Positions 5,810-6,061 of a stretch of DNA of 6,061 bases are shown piece by piece. The stretch covers positions 1 to 6,061 of the forward strand of contig DASUYK010000004.1 in assembly GCA_036377415.1 (NCBI GenBank), in the 5' to 3' direction. The stretch is from DASUPK01 sp036377415. Its GTDB lineage: Bacteria > Actinomycetota > Thermoleophilia > Solirubrobacterales > 70-9. Under the pieces are notes generated by a model that worked only from the letters and a program-made list of their open reading frames with translations, did no database searches and was not told where the DNA came from. The position numbers were made by a program, and so were the translations under genes. How positions within the stretch are numbered: position 1 is the stretch's first letter; every line of letters starts with the position of its first letter.

Positions 5810-5839
5810 TCCGTCCGACGGATCCGGTCCAATCCCGGG
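5810..5839 (+). other. Two adjacent short hairpins before the mraZ promoter
   Basis: TCCGT (5810-5814) pairs with ACGGA (5818-5822) around CCG. Immediately after it TCCGG (5823-5827) pairs with CCGGG (5835-5839), with one T-G pair, around a 7-base loop TCCAATC. The second resembles a tRNA T-arm in shape only; no acceptor stem, D arm or anticodon arm surrounds it. Function unknown. The rest of 5567-5850 holds nothing else I can support beyond the small gene, the dyad and the tandem hairpins. Confidence 0.25.
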
Positions 5840-5850
5840 GCCACGATGTG

Positions 5851-5879
5851 TTGCAAAGTGGGACAGAGTGGGTTAGCGT
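5851..5879 (+). promoter_or_regulatory. mraZ promoter (sigma-A type)
   Basis: TTGCAA (5851-5856) and TAGCGT (5874-5879) are 17 bases apart. They fit the -35 element TTGNNN and the actinobacterial -10 form TANNNT. Transcription would begin near 5885-5888, giving a leader of roughly 135 bases before mraZ. The MraZ boxes lie directly over this promoter, which supports both calls. Confidence 0.6.
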
Positions 5880-5882
5880 GGC
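5858..5882 (+). promoter_or_regulatory. MraZ-binding boxes (three direct repeats, 10-bp period)
   Basis: GTGGG at 5858-5862, GTGGG at 5868-5872 and GTGGC at 5878-5882 are spaced by exactly 10 bp. This matches the known MraZ operator: TGGGN-type direct repeats one helical turn apart, upstream of mraZ, which MraZ binds to repress its own operon. The first two boxes lie between the -35 and -10 hexamers and the third overlaps the -10, so bound MraZ would block RNA polymerase. The third box differs from the first two in its last base. Confidence 0.8.
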
Positions 5883-5885
5883 GGA

Positions 5886-6020
5886 GCAGAGTTGGTCATA
5901 GGGCCGGGGTGATGAGGCTCCTCCCACCTCACCACCCCGGCCCGCTCCGAATGTGATGAGAGGGTGCTCCGAGGCGAAGCCGAGGAGCAACCCGCTTCAA
6001 GTCGGGAGAGGAAGCCCACT
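5886..6020 (+). promoter_or_regulatory. Structured 5' leader of mraZ
   Basis: The predicted leader has two strong hairpins and a weak third. Stem one is 17 bp with a single A-C mismatch: 5901-5917 with 5927-5943 around the 9-base loop CTCCTCCCA. Stem two is 5962-5970 with 5984-5993: GGGT/ACCC, one bulged A, GCTCC/GGAGC, a tandem G-A/A-G internal loop, then GGC/GCC closed by GAA. CCCG (5991-5994) can pair with CGGG (6003-6006), competing with stem two for 5991-5993 and lying against the ribosome site. An actinobacterial mraW RNA motif is known from leaders of dcw operons; I cannot say whether this is a member. There is no T-run after stem one, so it is not an ordinary attenuator. Confidence 0.5.
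6004..6013 (+). promoter_or_regulatory. mraZ ribosome binding site
   Basis: The purine run GGGAGAGGAA at 6004-6013 places AGAGGA eight bases before the TTG at 6021. It supports that rare start codon. Its first three G residues can be drawn into the weak stem with 5991-5994, so leader folding could limit access. Confidence 0.7.
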
Positions 6021-6061
6021 TTGTCGTTTCTCGGTCAGTACGAGCACAATCTCGACGCGAA
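6021..6061 (+). CDS. mraZ: MraZ, N-terminus only (partial)
   Basis: From TTG at 6021 the frame reads MSFLGQYEHNLDAK to the window edge (the TTG read as Met; the last codon lacks its third base). This matches the conserved MraZ opening F-x-G-x-Y/F-E-H-x-L-D-x-K, the first AbrB-like DNA-binding half. MraZ is a ring-forming, nucleoid-associated repressor of the division and cell wall (dcw) operon, where it precedes rsmH (mraW), ftsL and ftsI. The call is strengthened by MraZ boxes and a promoter at the expected place upstream. The start is chosen by the ribosome site and by alignment of the conserved motif. Confidence 0.9.
   Translation, partial: MSFLGQYEHNLDA

Noticed and set aside
5823..5850. 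tRNA gene suggested by a T-arm-like stem with loop TCCAATC
   Set aside because: The loop breaks the T-T-C consensus and no matching acceptor, D or anticodon arms lie upstream.
5532..5876. Open frames on both strands across the tadC-mraZ gap (about 85 and 114 codons)
   Set aside because: They run across the mraZ promoter, the dyad and several hairpins, have no good ribosome site, and give low-complexity peptides.
5680..6020. RNase P RNA gene (rnpB) upstream of mraZ
   Set aside because: I looked for the conserved GAGGAAAGTCC and related core motifs on both strands and found none.
1..6061. CRISPR array, insertion sequence, phage or integration site
   Set aside because: No spaced identical repeats, transposase or integrase frames, or terminal repeats were seen; base composition and codon use are even across the window.

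Overview
The window is very GC-rich double-stranded bacterial DNA with strong G/C preference at third codon positions. It has GTG and TTG starts, 4-base start/stop overlaps, and gene types typical of Actinomycetota. I would place it in a high-GC actinobacterial lineage, possibly Thermoleophilia-like, but the sequence alone does not fix the order or genus.

Layout, left to right: (1) positions 1-92 hold the C-terminal tail of an unrecognised plus-strand gene. A GC-rich, hairpin-dense leader follows. (2) Positions 184-2182 hold three plus-strand genes joined by 4-base overlaps: an OmpR/PhoB-type response regulator, a small sensorless cytoplasmic histidine kinase, and a CpaB/RcpC-type Flp pilus assembly protein. 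(3) Positions 2160-2660 hold a macrodomain (ADP-ribose-binding) gene on the minus strand. It overlaps the 3' end of cpaB by 23 bases. (4) Positions 2716-5566 hold tadA-tadB-tadC on the plus strand, all overlapping: the motor ATPase and the two inner-membrane platform proteins of a tight-adherence (Tad/Flp) type IV pilus. (5) Positions 5567-6020 are a 454-base stretch with one possible small minus-strand gene, an inverted repeat and several hairpins. It also holds a well-formed mraZ control region: a promoter with three 10-bp-spaced MraZ boxes laid over it, then a structured leader. (6) Positions 6021-6061 are the first codons of mraZ, the first gene of the division and cell wall (dcw) cluster, which should continue beyond the window.

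The two-component pair most likely controls the pilus genes that follow it. CpaB, TadA, TadB and TadC form the core of the secretion machine. The pilin (Flp), TadE/F pseudopilins, prepilin peptidase and CpaE/TadZ are absent here and must be elsewhere if the system works. The most unusual arrangement is the oppositely oriented macrodomain gene between cpaB and tadA. If one transcript runs from the regulator to tadC, it is fully antisense to the macrodomain gene, which would make a non-contiguous operon. The second point of interest is the mraZ leader, with a near-perfect 17-bp hairpin and a second hairpin with tandem G-A mismatches directly before the ribosome binding site.
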